A stretch of 34,930 nucleotides of DNA from an uncultured Victivallis sp. (GCA_944389815.1 CALXNS010000065.1:1-34930); one strand, 5' to 3'; shown: positions 1 to 10,169, counted from the first letter of the stretch. A program made the numbers and translations. Notes: generated by a model from the letters alone, not told the origin.

Positions 1-2
1 CG

Positions 3-182
3 CAAACCAGAGGCGAACATCACCGGTTCGAGCGGTGGCGACTCGATTTTCACCGCCGTGTCCGCGAAACGTTTCTCGCGATCGCGGAGCGTGAACCCGA
101 CCGGTTCCGCGTCATCGACGCCGACCGCGACGCCGACGCGGTGTTTCAATCGGTACGGGAGGCGGTCGATGAGCTTATATGA
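3..182 (+). CDS. tmk: dTMP kinase, C-terminal fragment (5' end outside window)
   Basis: Only the last 59 codons are present, read in frame 3 and ending at TGA 180-182. The fragment carries the typical end of thymidylate kinase: FHRRVRETFLAIAEREPDRF, then VIDADRDADAVFQSVREAV, that is the F-x-RVR helix, an EPDRF segment and a VIDA strand before the last helix. The family phosphorylates dTMP to dTDP in the cytoplasm for DNA synthesis. The last 14 bases overlap the start of holB, a common tmk-holB arrangement that supports both calls. The P-loop and the lid lie outside the window, so integrity cannot be judged. Confidence 0.82.
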   Translation, partial: QTRGEHHRFERWRLDFHRRVRETFLAIAEREPDRFRVIDADRDADAVFQSVREAVDELI

Positions 183-1230
183 AGAGTGCCGCGCCCGTTA
201 TCCGGAACTGCTGGCCCGGCTCGAACACGCCAGAAAAAACGGTCGGCTCACGCATGCGTTTCTGATCCAGGGCGGTTCGGATCGCGAACGGGAAGAATTC
301 ACGGTCGCGCTCTCGCAGCTCGCAGCCTGCCCCGCGAGCAAAAACGGACGCCCCTGTTCTGTATGCCGGGTCTGCCGGGAACTTGAGGATGGCTCCTACC
401 CGGAACTTTATACGCTTACGCCGGTCGGAAAAATGTATCAGATCCAGGTCGGAGACCGCGTCAATCCGGAGCCCAATACCCTCCGCCATTTCGAAAATTG
501 CTTTTTTCTAACCAGTATCGCCGATGCGCATCGCAAGATCGGCGTCATCCGCGACGCCGACCGCATGAATGACGAAGCGCAGAACGCTTTGCTTAAAACT
601 CTCGAAGAACCGCCGCCGGAGACGCTGATTCTGCTGACGACCGGCAATCCGGCATCGCTGCTGCCGACCACACGGTCGCGTTGTCAGACGCTGACGCTGC
701 CGAACAACCACTGCGCACTGGAATTTGCCGGGGCGCGGGAGCTTTTCGACGCGCTCTGGAAGTTGTTCTTCGAATCAGAAGGGGATCTTGCCCGGGTCGA
801 GGAAGGGGCCGGGGTATTGATCCGGACGGCCGGTTCGCTCAGCGCCGACGCCGCGGGAAAAATCGAGCGCGACTGGGAATCGCGCATGGCTTCGGCCGCC
901 AGAGCCGGAGACCCCGCGTTGGTCAAGCGACTGGAAAAACAACGGCAGAACATGGCCGACGGAGCGTACATGAAGGAGCGCTCCCGATTTCTTGCGGCAA
1001 TTCATGCGTTCTGCGCGCAGCTGTTTCTGCTGTCGCAGCACGCCGATTTCGCCGACCTGCCCAACCCGGAGTGTTTCGACGGGCATGAGGTCCCGAAGGA
1101 AATCTCTCCCGAACGGGCGGCGCGAGCGCTGCATGAGGCCGAGGAGCTGCTGTTCACTCTGAGGTTCAACGTCAGTGAAGAACTGGCGCTGCGAACCTTC
1201 GCCGTCAATCTGGCATCAAAAGGCCGATGA
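169..1230 (+). CDS. holB: DNA polymerase III, delta' subunit
   Basis: A 353-residue clamp-loader subunit that, with tau/gamma and delta, opens the sliding clamp for the replicative polymerase. Visible are the N-terminal THAFLIQGG strand with a degenerate P-loop, as expected for non-hydrolysing delta', a zinc module with Cys54, Cys63, Cys66 and Cys69, the NALLKTLEEPP segment, and the SRC sensor motif at residues 170-172. The frame is open further upstream to 58, but that extension is inside tmk and is low-complexity Arg/Ser/Thr. The ATG at 169 gives the normal delta' N-terminus and a 14-base overlap with tmk. The stop overlaps a possible upstream ATG of glmM. Confidence 0.9.
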   Translation: MSLYEECRARYPELLARLEHARKNGRLTHAFLIQGGSDREREEFTVALSQLAACPASKNGRPCSVCRVCRELEDGSYPELYTLTPVGKMYQIQVGDRVNPEPNTLRHFENCFFLTSIADAHRKIGVIRDADRMNDEAQNALLKTLEEPPPETLILLTTGNPASLLPTTRSRCQTLTLPNNHCALEFAGARELFDALWKLFFESEGDLARVEEGAGVLIRTAGSLSADAAGKIERDWESRMASAARAGDPALVKRLEKQRQNMADGAYMKERSRFLAAIHAFCAQLFLLSQHADFADLPNPECFDGHEVPKEISPERAARALHEAEELLFTLRFNVSEELALRTFAVNLASKGR

Positions 1231-1265
1231 GGCAAAAAAAAGAAGGAAGGGATTTTATTCGAACG

Positions 1266-2615
<1,350 letters not shown>

Positions 2616-2635
2616 TCACCAGAGGAGAAGATTTC

Positions 2636-3505
2636 ATGGGAATTGAAGTAATCGAAACCAAAGTCCCCGGTCTCTGGCCGATCACCACCGAATGCGGCGC
2701 CATCCGCGTCGCCGGACGGACGATCCGCGAAATGATCCTCGCGACCTTTCCGCCGCTTCCCGATGCACGCCAGATATCGATCCGGGCCGATTTCCTCCCC
2801 TCTCCGGCGTGCGCGGCGATGATCGCCGCCGCCACCGGCAACACGGTCATCCGCGACGCCGCCGACGGTACGATCGTTCTGCAGCTCCGGATTCCGGGGC
2901 GCGACGGGGCGCCGACGGAGATCCCGATGGACGAACTTTCCAGCCGCATCCGTCATCCGTGGGATCTGCTCGCGCTCAATGAAAAGCTCGTCGGCGCCAT
3001 GACCGCCAACCGCATCGTCGGCACCGTCCGCAACGGCGCGACGATCGACGGGTTTCTCGAACTCGGCGAAGGCAGCGTCATCCTCCCCGGCGTCTACATC
3101 GAAGGCAACGCCGTCATCGGCAGAAACTGCAAGATCGGACCGAATTGTTACATCCGCGGCAACACCACCGTCGGGGATCGCTGTCACATCGGCCAGGCGG
3201 TCGAAATCAAGAACTGCCTGATCGGAGAACACGTCAGCGTCGGCCACTTGAGTTACGCCGGAGATTCGGTCATCTCCGACAACGTCAACTTCGGCGCCGG
3301 CACGATCATCTCCAATCTCCGCCACGACGGACGCAACCACCGCTGGCTCGAAAATCATGAATTCCTCGACACCGGACGGCGGAAATTCGGCGCGATCATC
3401 GGAGAAAACGTTCATACCGGAATCAATACTGCGATCTATCCCGGACGGAGCCTCTCCGCCGGATGCAGCACGGTGCCGGGCGAAATCGTCTCGCATTCGA
3501 AGTAA
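2636..3505 (+). CDS. GlmU-like left-handed beta-helix acetyltransferase without nucleotidyltransferase domain
   Basis: A 289-residue protein. Residues 1-100 form a short alpha/beta region I do not recognise. A PWDLL motif at about 108, as found before the hexapeptide domain of sugar-phosphate nucleotidylyltransferases, is followed from about residue 126 by hexapeptide repeats of a left-handed beta-helix. GHLSYAGDS around His204 and NFGAGTIISN match the catalytic-His loop (GHLTYLGDA) and NIGAGTITCN of the GlmU acetyltransferase domain. It directly follows glmM with 20 bases between and a strong AGGAGA site, so acetylation of glucosamine-1-phosphate is a reasonable inference. No pyrophosphorylase motif (GxGTRM) is present, so a separate uridylyltransferase would be needed. 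The substrate is not shown by sequence. Confidence 0.75.
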   Translation: MGIEVIETKVPGLWPITTECGAIRVAGRTIREMILATFPPLPDARQISIRADFLPSPACAAMIAAATGNTVIRDAADGTIVLQLRIPGRDGAPTEIPMDELSSRIRHPWDLLALNEKLVGAMTANRIVGTVRNGATIDGFLELGEGSVILPGVYIEGNAVIGRNCKIGPNCYIRGNTTVGDRCHIGQAVEIKNCLIGEHVSVGHLSYAGDSVISDNVNFGAGTIISNLRHDGRNHRWLENHEFLDTGRRKFGAIIGENVHTGINTAIYPGRSLSAGCSTVPGEIVSHSK

Positions 3506-3524
3506 TTCAACCCGCACCCAGCCT

Positions 3525-3566
3525 CGTACCGCGCCTTCCGCAAAGAACGGCGCGGTACGTTTTTTT
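3525..3566 (+). terminator. intrinsic terminator after glmM operon
   Basis: A perfect 11-bp inverted repeat (CGTACCGCGCC / GGCGCGGTACG) with a 13-base loop is followed at once by eight T residues. It sits 20 bases after the acetyltransferase stop and separates this + strand operon from the convergent ybeY operon. On the opposite strand no T-run follows, so it is one-directional. Confidence 0.88.
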
Positions 3567-3632
3567 CCGGGAAAGACAATTTCCGGCCGGGACGTTCAAA
3601 GGCGGAAGAGAAGCGTTTCGGGGGGATTCCCG

Positions 3633-4136
3633 TTACAACGCCGCCTCCGGGGCGGGAAATATTGCAGCAAAATCGATTCCGGCAGCTTCCAGCCCGGAGA
3701 GGACTTCCCGCTCCCGGCGACGCATCCGCCGGCGCGGTGCGGGCTCGAGATCATCTTCGCCCGCGCTGTGCAGCAGCCCGTGAACGATATACAACGCCGT
3801 CTCCCGGGCATAATTTGAATCGCTTCTGCGGGCGCCTTCACGCCATGCGGCGTCCAGACAAATCAACAATTCGACGGCCGGTTCCCCCGGAAACAGCGAC
3901 GACGGATCGTCGAAATAACTGAAGGTGATCACATCCGTCGTTCCGACATGTCCGACGAAATCGCGGTTGGCCGCCGCCATGGCGCGATCCCCGACGAACC
4001 GGATATTCAAACCCCAGTCAAAATCTCCGGGCAATCCGGCCAGTTCCGCGGCATGCACCACCAGATCCTTCAACAGTCGCCGCGACGGTCGCGGATACCG
4101 GCGCGTCTCCCAGGAATAACTAAGTTGCACTTCCAT
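3633..4136 (-). CDS. ybeY: endoribonuclease YbeY (rRNA maturation factor)
   Basis: A 167-residue metal-dependent RNase of the UPF0054 family, involved in 16S rRNA 3' processing and ribosome quality control. The core is recognisable: GTTDVITFSYF, then ALYIVHGLLHSAGEDD, the metal site. The usual motif is HGxLHxxGYDH; here the first two His are kept but the third is Asp and the Tyr is Glu. The start at 4136 is chosen because an AAGGAA lies about 10 bases upstream and the product begins MEVQLSYSW. An in-frame ATG at 4172 adds 12 residues but has no ribosome site. It overlaps the end of the upstream HD gene by 17 bases, in the classical phoH-pgpH-ybeY order. Confidence 0.88.
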   Translation of the reverse strand: MEVQLSYSWETRRYPRPSRRLLKDLVVHAAELAGLPGDFDWGLNIRFVGDRAMAAANRDFVGHVGTTDVITFSYFDDPSSLFPGEPAVELLICLDAAWREGARRSDSNYARETALYIVHGLLHSAGEDDLEPAPRRRMRRREREVLSGLEAAGIDFAAIFPAPEAAL

Positions 4137-6474
4137 CGGGGAGGGATTCCTTCGGATAACTGATTCGGACATGTTTCATGCTGATCAAGGTGGAAATAAA
4201 ACTCTGGCGCACCTTCTCCAGTTCCGCCAGGGTGATATTTGACTGATTCAACTGCCCGTCGGAAATGCGCGAATGAAAAATTTCATCCACAACAGTTTCA
4301 ATTTTCGCCGCGGACGGCTTCTCCAGAGAGCGGCAGGCCGCTTCGCACGCATCAGCCAGGCTGATGATCGCCATCTCCCGATCCTGCGGAAGGCGCCCCT
4401 GGTAACGGAATTGCGACTCCAGCACCGGTGCGGCGTTGGGGCGCTTCTCCGCCAGCGCCTTCGCATAGAAGAAACGCACGAGATCGGTTCCGTGATGCTG
4501 TTCGATGGCGTCGCGCACCGTCCGGCACATCCGATACTGCCGCGCCAATGCCAGCCCCTCCTTGACATGATCGCGAATGATGATGCTGCTCATTTGCGGA
4601 TTGAGATCGACATGCTGGTTCGGCGCGCCCATATTATTTTCCGTAAAATATTGCGGCATCGAAAGTTTTCCGACATCGTGAAACAGCGCCCCCGCCTTCG
4701 CCTTCAAGGGATTGGCTCCAATTGCCCGTGCGGCATCCTCCGCCAGCGTCGCCACCATCAGACTGTGGAAAAACGTCCCCGGCGCTTCACGTTTCAAACG
4801 CTCCATCAGCGGGTGATTGTAATCGCAAAGCACCATCAACGCCATATTGGTACTGAGGTTGAAAACGATCTCAAAGATGAAAATCAAAACCAGCGCCACA
4901 ATCGCCGTTGCAAACGCATTTGCCAGCGCCAGCGTGGCGGACTGCATCAGCACCTGCCCCAGAATCGGCGATTCCGGATCGAGCAGATTGATATTCAGAA
5001 TCCACGTCAGCGGAAAAACCGACGCCACGATTCTCAGAAAATACGAACGGTAATTCGTCGCAGAACGCACCGCCAGCGCCGAAAGGGAACAAATCACCAT
5101 TCCTTTGATCGCCACATCGAACGCACGCTCCGGCGCGAGCATCATCGCCACGATGCTTGACACGAAAAATCCCGCCCCCAGCGCCACCCGGTATCCAAAT
5201 GTGACCGCCAGCAGCACTGCCACCAGTGAAACCGGAATCGCCTCGCCCACCAGGTCATACGATAAATCGCTGCGTTCGCTCACCAGAAAACGGAAAAACT
5301 GCAGGCCTCCATAATTGGCAACCATCGACAATACCACCACCACACCAAGCATCATCGCCCGCTTGTTCACCCGAACCACTTCCGGATGCAAATGATAGAG
5401 GTAGAACGCCGCAAAAATGACCAACACCAGACTCCAGGTCATATTCTGACCGAGCACCCGCCACTCCCGATCAACCCGCATCACCTCGCGTTCATGTTGC
5501 ATATACGCGTCAAGCATCGCCCGGATGGCGGGCGTGACCACTTCATTTTTCGTGACCAGCGGCTCTCCGCGATTCTTCTGAACCAGTACCGGATCGAGCC
5601 GCGCGAGCGCCTGCTGCTGATTTTCGGCGCTTTTCACCTTATCTTCGATCAGATTGCCGCCGTTTCCAAGCAGTTTTCCGGCCAATGCGGTCAATGCGCG
5701 CAGCAGATCGGCGTTCTCCGCGCCGGGGGGATAATAACGCAGAATCGATTTCGCCACCAACGACGCCGCCGTTGTGGAATCCGGTTGTTCCGTCACCGGA
5801 CGCGCCTTCAAACTCGTACGCCCGCCCATATCGACGATTCGCAAAGTCTGACTCACCGTCAGCGATGCGCGGATTTCGCGTCCCAGAATGCCGCGGACCA
5901 GCAACGAATCCAGCTCCCGTTCAAATTCGCGACGCGCCAGATGATTGCGGCTGAAATCGCCGAGGACGTTCAACATGGCGGGCGAGAGCTTCTCCACCAG
6001 TTCCGCCGGAAGATTGTCCGGTTCCGCGTGATAGGCGCGACGGGATTTTTCTTCGTCAAGCCGCAGTTCAAGCTGTTCGAAAAAACCGGCAAACCGGGCC
6101 TGAATCTGATCCGTCAATTCCGGATCCACCCGGAAGAACAATGGTTGACTGCGACGAATCTCCTCCTGTTCCGCCGCAGTTTGCTGCGGATCTTCGTACG
6201 CAAAATCGAACTGCGCAGTAAACGTGCGCGGAATCAACTGCCCGTCAACAAGATTGCGCACTTCCATAAGCTGGTGCTGCGAAGTGAGCGTCAACAACAC
6301 CGAACAGACCGACCAGACCATCACCAATGTAAAGATCTTCGGCGCCGGAGAATTATCCAGCATCACGCCGATTCGCGTCCAGTCGATCCAGCGTTTCGGC
6401 GCGACAATCCCCTTGCGGCGCAACTCCCGCCGCCGCCGAAATCGCTCGTAAACTTCCTGTAATCGGTTCAACAT
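4120..6474 (-). CDS. 7TM-HD domain cyclic-di-AMP phosphodiesterase family protein (PgpH type)
   Basis: A 784-residue membrane protein. A short basic cytoplasmic N-terminus is followed by one transmembrane segment (about 47-65), an extracytoplasmic region of about 270 residues that starts with RTFTAQFDFAYEDP (7TMR-HDED type), a cluster of hydrophobic segments (about 345-545) and a C-terminal HD phosphohydrolase domain. In the latter, FFHSLMVATLAEDAA precedes HDVGK (599-603), with IEQHHGT and ISLADACE further on, all expected metal-site elements. Members such as Listeria PgpH hydrolyse c-di-AMP; the activity here is inferred. The start overlaps the phoH stop by 7 bases and the 3' end overlaps ybeY, so translation is probably coupled. 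Confidence 0.88.
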   Translation of the reverse strand: MLNRLQEVYERFRRRRELRRKGIVAPKRWIDWTRIGVMLDNSPAPKIFTLVMVWSVCSVLLTLTSQHQLMEVRNLVDGQLIPRTFTAQFDFAYEDPQQTAAEQEEIRRSQPLFFRVDPELTDQIQARFAGFFEQLELRLDEEKSRRAYHAEPDNLPAELVEKLSPAMLNVLGDFSRNHLARREFERELDSLLVRGILGREIRASLTVSQTLRIVDMGGRTSLKARPVTEQPDSTTAASLVAKSILRYYPPGAENADLLRALTALAGKLLGNGGNLIEDKVKSAENQQQALARLDPVLVQKNRGEPLVTKNEVVTPAIRAMLDAYMQHEREVMRVDREWRVLGQNMTWSLVLVIFAAFYLYHLHPEVVRVNKRAMMLGVVVVLSMVANYGGLQFFRFLVSERSDLSYDLVGEAIPVSLVAVLLAVTFGYRVALGAGFFVSSIVAMMLAPERAFDVAIKGMVICSLSALAVRSATNYRSYFLRIVASVFPLTWILNINLLDPESPILGQVLMQSATLALANAFATAIVALVLIFIFEIVFNLSTNMALMVLCDYNHPLMERLKREAPGTFFHSLMVATLAEDAARAIGANPLKAKAGALFHDVGKLSMPQYFTENNMGAPNQHVDLNPQMSSIIIRDHVKEGLALARQYRMCRTVRDAIEQHHGTDLVRFFYAKALAEKRPNAAPVLESQFRYQGRLPQDREMAIISLADACEAACRSLEKPSAAKIETVVDEIFHSRISDGQLNQSNITLAELEKVRQSFISTLISMKHVRISYPKESLPDGSAT

Positions 6475-7514
6475 TCGCGATTTTCCTCCACCCGGCGTTC
6501 ACCGCTTCCGCTGTAAGCCACGATGATCTTCTCCAGCAGGGCGTGCCGAACCACATCCGTCGTCTCAAAAAAACAGAACGCGATTTCCGGAATATTCCGC
6601 AACGTCCGTATCGCATGACGCAATCCGGAAAGTTCCCGACCGTTCAAATCCGACTGCGACGGATCTCCGGTGATCACGCATTTCGAATGAAATCCCATCC
6701 GGGTCAAAAACATCAGCATCTGTTCGGCGGTCGTATTCTGCGCCTCGTCCAGAATGATGAATGCATTATTCAATGTCCGACCGCGCATGAAGGCCAGCGG
6801 CGCAACTTCGATGATGTTCCGTTCGAGCAGCCCGGACACTTCGTCGAAATCCATCATGTCGTACAACGCATCGTACAACGGTCGCAGATACGGCATGATC
6901 TTCTCCTCCAACGTGCCGGGGAGAAATCCCAACGCCTCGCCCGATTCCCGCGCCGGACGGGTCAATACGATCCGACTCACGTTCCCCTTCAAAAACTCGG
7001 AAACCGCCATCGCCATCGCCAGATAGGTTTTCCCGGTTCCTGCCGGGCCGACCCCGAACACCATGTCGTGCGAACGAATGGCACGTACATATTCCAACTG
7101 GCGCCGTGAACGGGCCATCACCTCGCGTTTCCGGGGACTTACCGAAATCCGTTCCGCCCACAAGGTACCGATATCCCGTTCACGCCGCTCCCGGAACGAA
7201 CGGCAGAGAAATTCGAAATCACGCGTTTCGATCTGCCGGCGGCGCAGCAGATAAAACCGGCTTAATTCCGTAAAAAACTTCTGCGCACGCTCTATTTCCT
7301 CCTGCGTATCACCGGTAATCTGCACCCAGTTTTCCCGGGCGACGATTCGCACGCCGAAAGATTCCTCGATCATCCGGATATTACGCACCTCGTCTCCCGC
7401 GCAGGCGCTGTGGAGCGAAAGCCCGTTTTCAAAATAAAACCGGACCGCACGCGGCGCCCCGGTCCCGCTCCCGCCGTCTTCCGCGGGAAGCGTCAATTCA
7501 TGTTCAGAGTTCAC
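6468..7514 (-). CDS. phoH: PhoH-like ATPase
   Basis: A 348-residue cytoplasmic P-loop ATPase. Walker A is GPAGTGKT (156-163) and Walker B is IILDEAQ (253-259), followed by TRMGFHSKCVITGDPSQSDL, which is diagnostic for the PhoH/YbeZ family. The N-terminal 100 residues resemble the KH-like RNA-binding region of YbeZ (FGVRIVARENWVQITGD). YbeZ works with YbeY in ribosome-related RNA metabolism, and ybeY lies two genes downstream. The ATG overlaps the stop of the LysM lipoprotein gene as ATGA, so the four genes form one tightly packed transcript. The precise RNA substrate is unknown. Confidence 0.92.
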   Translation of the reverse strand: MNSEHELTLPAEDGGSGTGAPRAVRFYFENGLSLHSACAGDEVRNIRMIEESFGVRIVARENWVQITGDTQEEIERAQKFFTELSRFYLLRRRQIETRDFEFLCRSFRERRERDIGTLWAERISVSPRKREVMARSRRQLEYVRAIRSHDMVFGVGPAGTGKTYLAMAMAVSEFLKGNVSRIVLTRPARESGEALGFLPGTLEEKIMPYLRPLYDALYDMMDFDEVSGLLERNIIEVAPLAFMRGRTLNNAFIILDEAQNTTAEQMLMFLTRMGFHSKCVITGDPSQSDLNGRELSGLRHAIRTLRNIPEIAFCFFETTDVVRHALLEKIIVAYSGSGERRVEENREC

Positions 7515-8131
7515 AGTTTCGGAATCTGCAGTTTAGTGCCGGGTTTCAGCCGGTTCGGATTGGGAACCGCCTTGGAGTTCGCCTTCCAGATCAGATCAGC
7601 GAAACTCGCCTTCCCGTAAAATTTCTTGGCGATATGCGAAAGCGTGTCTCCGGCCTTGACCACATATTCGACCGTTTCGCCGGCTTCCTGCGTCGCCTTT
7701 TCATCGGTCACGGCTGCGGCATCATCCGTCGCTGCCGGAGCTGCGGAGCCGTCAACAGCTCCGTCTTCTGCGCCGTCGACCGCCGCGGAGTCTGCTGCTG
7801 CCGCGTCGTCAACCGGAGCGGGAGCGGCATCCTCTTCGAGCACCAGATCTTCCTCGTAATAAATCTCCTCGCCCGGAAACGGAACGGCAAGATCTCCCTC
7901 CGCACCGTCGTTTCCCATCTGCTGCTCGCGTTCCACCAGCTCAGGAGAGACATTGTCCTTGATCGCCGGCGGCGCCGTCCGCGGGGGACGATAACCGGAA
8001 TAACTCTCCCCGATCATCGCACGCCACTGCGCTTCCCGCGCCCCTTCCCGCGTCTGTGCAAGTTCCGGCTGGCATCCGGCAAGCACGACCGCAACCCCGG
8101 CGCCGCAAAGTCCCATAAAGAGATTTCTCAT
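7511..8131 (-). CDS. LysM-domain lipoprotein
   Basis: A 206-residue exported lipoprotein. The signal peptide MRNLFMGLCGAGVAVVLAGC ends in a lipobox (LAGC, Cys20). Residues 21-90 are polar with no domain I recognise. Residues 90-150 are an Ala/Asp/Glu-rich linker of low complexity. Residues 153-206 form one LysM module (VEYVVKAGDTLSHIAKKFYG to the terminal TKLQIPKL), which binds GlcNAc-containing glycan such as peptidoglycan. It is the first gene of the phoH-ybeY operon, with a GGGAGG ribosome site 6 bases before the ATG. No enzymatic domain is visible; a structural or tethering role at the cell wall is inferred. Confidence 0.82.
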   Translation of the reverse strand: MRNLFMGLCGAGVAVVLAGCQPELAQTREGAREAQWRAMIGESYSGYRPPRTAPPAIKDNVSPELVEREQQMGNDGAEGDLAVPFPGEEIYYEEDLVLEEDAAPAPVDDAAAADSAAVDGAEDGAVDGSAAPAATDDAAAVTDEKATQEAGETVEYVVKAGDTLSHIAKKFYGKASFADLIWKANSKAVPNPNRLKPGTKLQIPKL

Positions 8132-8187
8132 ATTCCGACCTCCCGATAATCAATCCTGAAGTTTTTTCCGAAACAATATCTTTTGAT

Positions 8188-8215
8188 AATATAACGCGCT
8201 CATAGAAAAAAACAA
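8188..8215 (-). promoter_or_regulatory. predicted sigma-70 type promoter of the LysM-phoH-ybeY operon
   Basis: On the - strand TTGTTT (8215-8210) and TATATT (8193-8188) are separated by 16 bases. They lie in an AT-rich gap in otherwise GC-rich DNA, about 60 bases before the ATG at 8131. The match is good but not perfect, and the start point has not been measured. Confidence 0.5.
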
Positions 8216-8280
8216 GCCCCAAAAAAACGTAACTTGCTTTTTCCCTTTCTGCAACGCGAAAATGCCGCTTTTTCGCCGTC

Positions 8281-8326
8281 AAAAACAAAAAATGCCCCGC
8301 ATTCGCTCGTTTTGCAATGCGGGGCA
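8281..8326 (-). terminator. intrinsic terminator of the fatty-acid cluster
   Basis: On the - strand a perfect 11-bp stem (TGCCCCGCATT / AATGCGGGGCA, 12-base loop) is followed by TTTTTTGTTTTT. It lies 25 bases after the fabF stop and insulates the fab genes from the LysM-phoH operon promoter just downstream. Confidence 0.9.
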
Positions 8327-8351
8327 AACCACTCGGCAAAATTTTCCGGAA

Positions 8352-9608
8352 TTATTTGAATTCCTTGAATATCACCACGCCGTTATGGCCGCCGAATCCC
8401 AGATTCACATTCAACGCCACCTTCACATCACGTTCCTTCGCCGTATTCGGCGTAATGTCCAGATCGCAGTTCGGATCCGGCGTCTCGTAATTGATCGTCG
8501 GCGGAATTACCTTCTCCACGATCGTCTTCACGCAGGCAATCGATTCAAGTCCGCCGGCCGCGCCAAGTCCGTGTCCGGTCGTCCCCTTGGTGCTGCTTAC
8601 GGCAAGCTTATAGGCATGATCACCAAACGCCTTCTTCAGAGCCTGCGTCTCGTATTTATCATTCAATTCCGTACTGGTTCCGTGGGCGTTGACATAATCA
8701 ACATCCTCCGGATTCAACCCCGCATGCCGCAGCGCCATCGAAATCGCCCGCGCAGCTCCGTCGCCCTCCGGATGAGGACTGGTGATGTGATACGCGTCGC
8801 CGGTCGCGCCATAGCCGATCATTTCCGCATAAATCGTCGCGCCGCGCCTCTTCGCGTGTTCAAGTTCCTCAAGAATCATCACCCCGGCGCCCTCGGACAT
8901 TACAAAACCGTCACGATCCGCGTCGAACGGCCGACTCGCATGCTGCGGATCATCATTGCGCGTACTCAACGCCTTCAACGCGCAGAATCCGGCCAGCCCC
9001 AGCGGAACTACCGACGCTTCCGCTCCACCGCAGATCATCACATCCGCATCATCGCGCTTGATCGTCCAGAACGATTCCCCGATCGAATGACAGCCGGTCG
9101 CGCACGCCGTCACCAGCCCGAGATTCGGACCGCCGGCGCCGTAACGAATCGAAATGTTCCCCGACGCGATATCGCTGATCATCATCGGAATCAGAAACGG
9201 AGAAATCCGCCCGGGACCGCGCTCATGCAGAACCACATCCTGGTCGCTCATCGTCCGAAGGCCGCCGATACCGCTGGAAACAATTACGCCGACCCGATCG
9301 GCATTCACCTCGCTGCTGCCGCGCAGTTCATGCGGCAACCCGGCACAATCCATCGCCTCGTCTGCAGCGGCAATCGCATATTGACAGAAAAGATCGAGAC
9401 GTTTCGCATCCTTGGGCGACATATATTTGCTGACGTCGAACCCCTTGACTTCTCCGGCGATCTGCGTCCGGAACTCCGATGCATCAAAGCAGGTGATTTT
9501 GCTCAACCCGCAACGACCGTTTACCAGCGAATCCCAGAAATCCGGCACGTTGTTGCCGACACAGGAAATTACACCAAAGCCGGTAACCACTACCCGACGA
9601 TTGTTCAT
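8352..9608 (-). CDS. fabF: beta-ketoacyl-[acyl-carrier-protein] synthase II
   Basis: A 418-residue condensing enzyme that extends acyl-ACP with malonyl-ACP in type II fatty-acid synthesis. The thiolase-fold triad is complete: Cys169 in VTACATGCHS, His309 in NAHGTSTEL, and His346 in KGTTGHGLGA. The N-terminus MNNRRVVVTGFGVIS is typical. AGGAGA stands 9 bases before the ATG. It is the last gene of the cluster after acpP, the usual acpP-fabF order, but is separated from acpP by 246 bases containing a strong hairpin. Confidence 0.95.
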   Translation of the reverse strand: MNNRRVVVTGFGVISCVGNNVPDFWDSLVNGRCGLSKITCFDASEFRTQIAGEVKGFDVSKYMSPKDAKRLDLFCQYAIAAADEAMDCAGLPHELRGSSEVNADRVGVIVSSGIGGLRTMSDQDVVLHERGPGRISPFLIPMMISDIASGNISIRYGAGGPNLGLVTACATGCHSIGESFWTIKRDDADVMICGGAEASVVPLGLAGFCALKALSTRNDDPQHASRPFDADRDGFVMSEGAGVMILEELEHAKRRGATIYAEMIGYGATGDAYHITSPHPEGDGAARAISMALRHAGLNPEDVDYVNAHGTSTELNDKYETQALKKAFGDHAYKLAVSSTKGTTGHGLGAAGGLESIACVKTIVEKVIPPTINYETPDPNCDLDITPNTAKERDVKVALNVNLGFGGHNGVVIFKEFK

Positions 9609-9854
9609 AAATCAATATCTCCTAAAATATTCTCCGAAAACGGCGGCCGCCCGTCTCCGACGCCGCTGCATCCCGATCCGGACCGCGCCCATGACGCAAA
9701 TCCCTCTCACGCAAATTTCCGCCATTCAAGCAAACGGGCCACCATATGCGTTTCACGCTAGGGTGGCCCGGTCCGATGCGTCGCCGCATCTCAGACACAC
9801 CCTGCCCGACGTCATATTGCCGAATCAGGCCGCAGGCGTGCCAGCCTCAGGAAC
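9609..9854 (-). other. 246-base acpP-fabF spacer with a strong hairpin at 9735-9770
   Basis: No gene is visible. The spacer holds a perfect 9-bp GC-rich stem (CGGGCCACC / GGTGGCCCG at 9735-9743 and 9762-9770) enclosing a smaller GCG-TTTCA-CGC hairpin. On the - strand it is followed by TTTGCTTG, too weak a T-run for a clear terminator. It could be an attenuator, an RNA-processing site or an mRNA stabiliser that sets the high ACP to FabF ratio; that role is inference. Confidence 0.5.
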
Positions 9855-10094
9855 TTATTCCTGGCTCTTGCTTTCAACATACTTGATCGCGTCGCCGACG
9901 GTCGTCAGTTTCTCGGCATCCTCATCCGGAATGTCGGAACCGAACTCTTCTTCCAGCGCCATGACCAATTCAACCTGATCGAGCGAATCCGCGCCCAGAT
10001 CCTCGATGAACTTCGCTTCCGGAGTCACCTGATCCTCGGAAACTCCGAGCTGCTCAACCACGATCTTCTTGACTTTGTCCGCAACAGAAGACAT
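9855..10094 (-). CDS. acpP: acyl carrier protein
   Basis: A 79-residue acidic helical protein that carries growing acyl chains on phosphopantetheine. The attachment motif is [11 protein letters not shown] with Ser37, followed by the recognition helix [19 protein letters not shown]. Length and composition are standard. It stands between fabG and fabF in the usual order but probably also has its own promoter in the AT-rich 170-base gap upstream, fitting the large amounts of ACP cells need. Confidence 0.96.
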   Translation of the reverse strand: MSSVADKVKKIVVEQLGVSEDQVTPEAKFIEDLGADSLDQVELVMALEEEFGSDIPDEDAEKLTTVGDAIKYVESKSQE

Positions 10095-10169
10095 TTTCTA
10101 CATCCCCTTTTCTTAAGTTCTCTTTTTCAACAATGCCGTTTTACATGCATAATATCAGCATATCGCTCT

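Noticed and set aside
8262..9761. 499-codon + strand frame opposite fabF
   Set aside because: Arg/His-rich shadow; fabF has an intact Cys-His-His triad.
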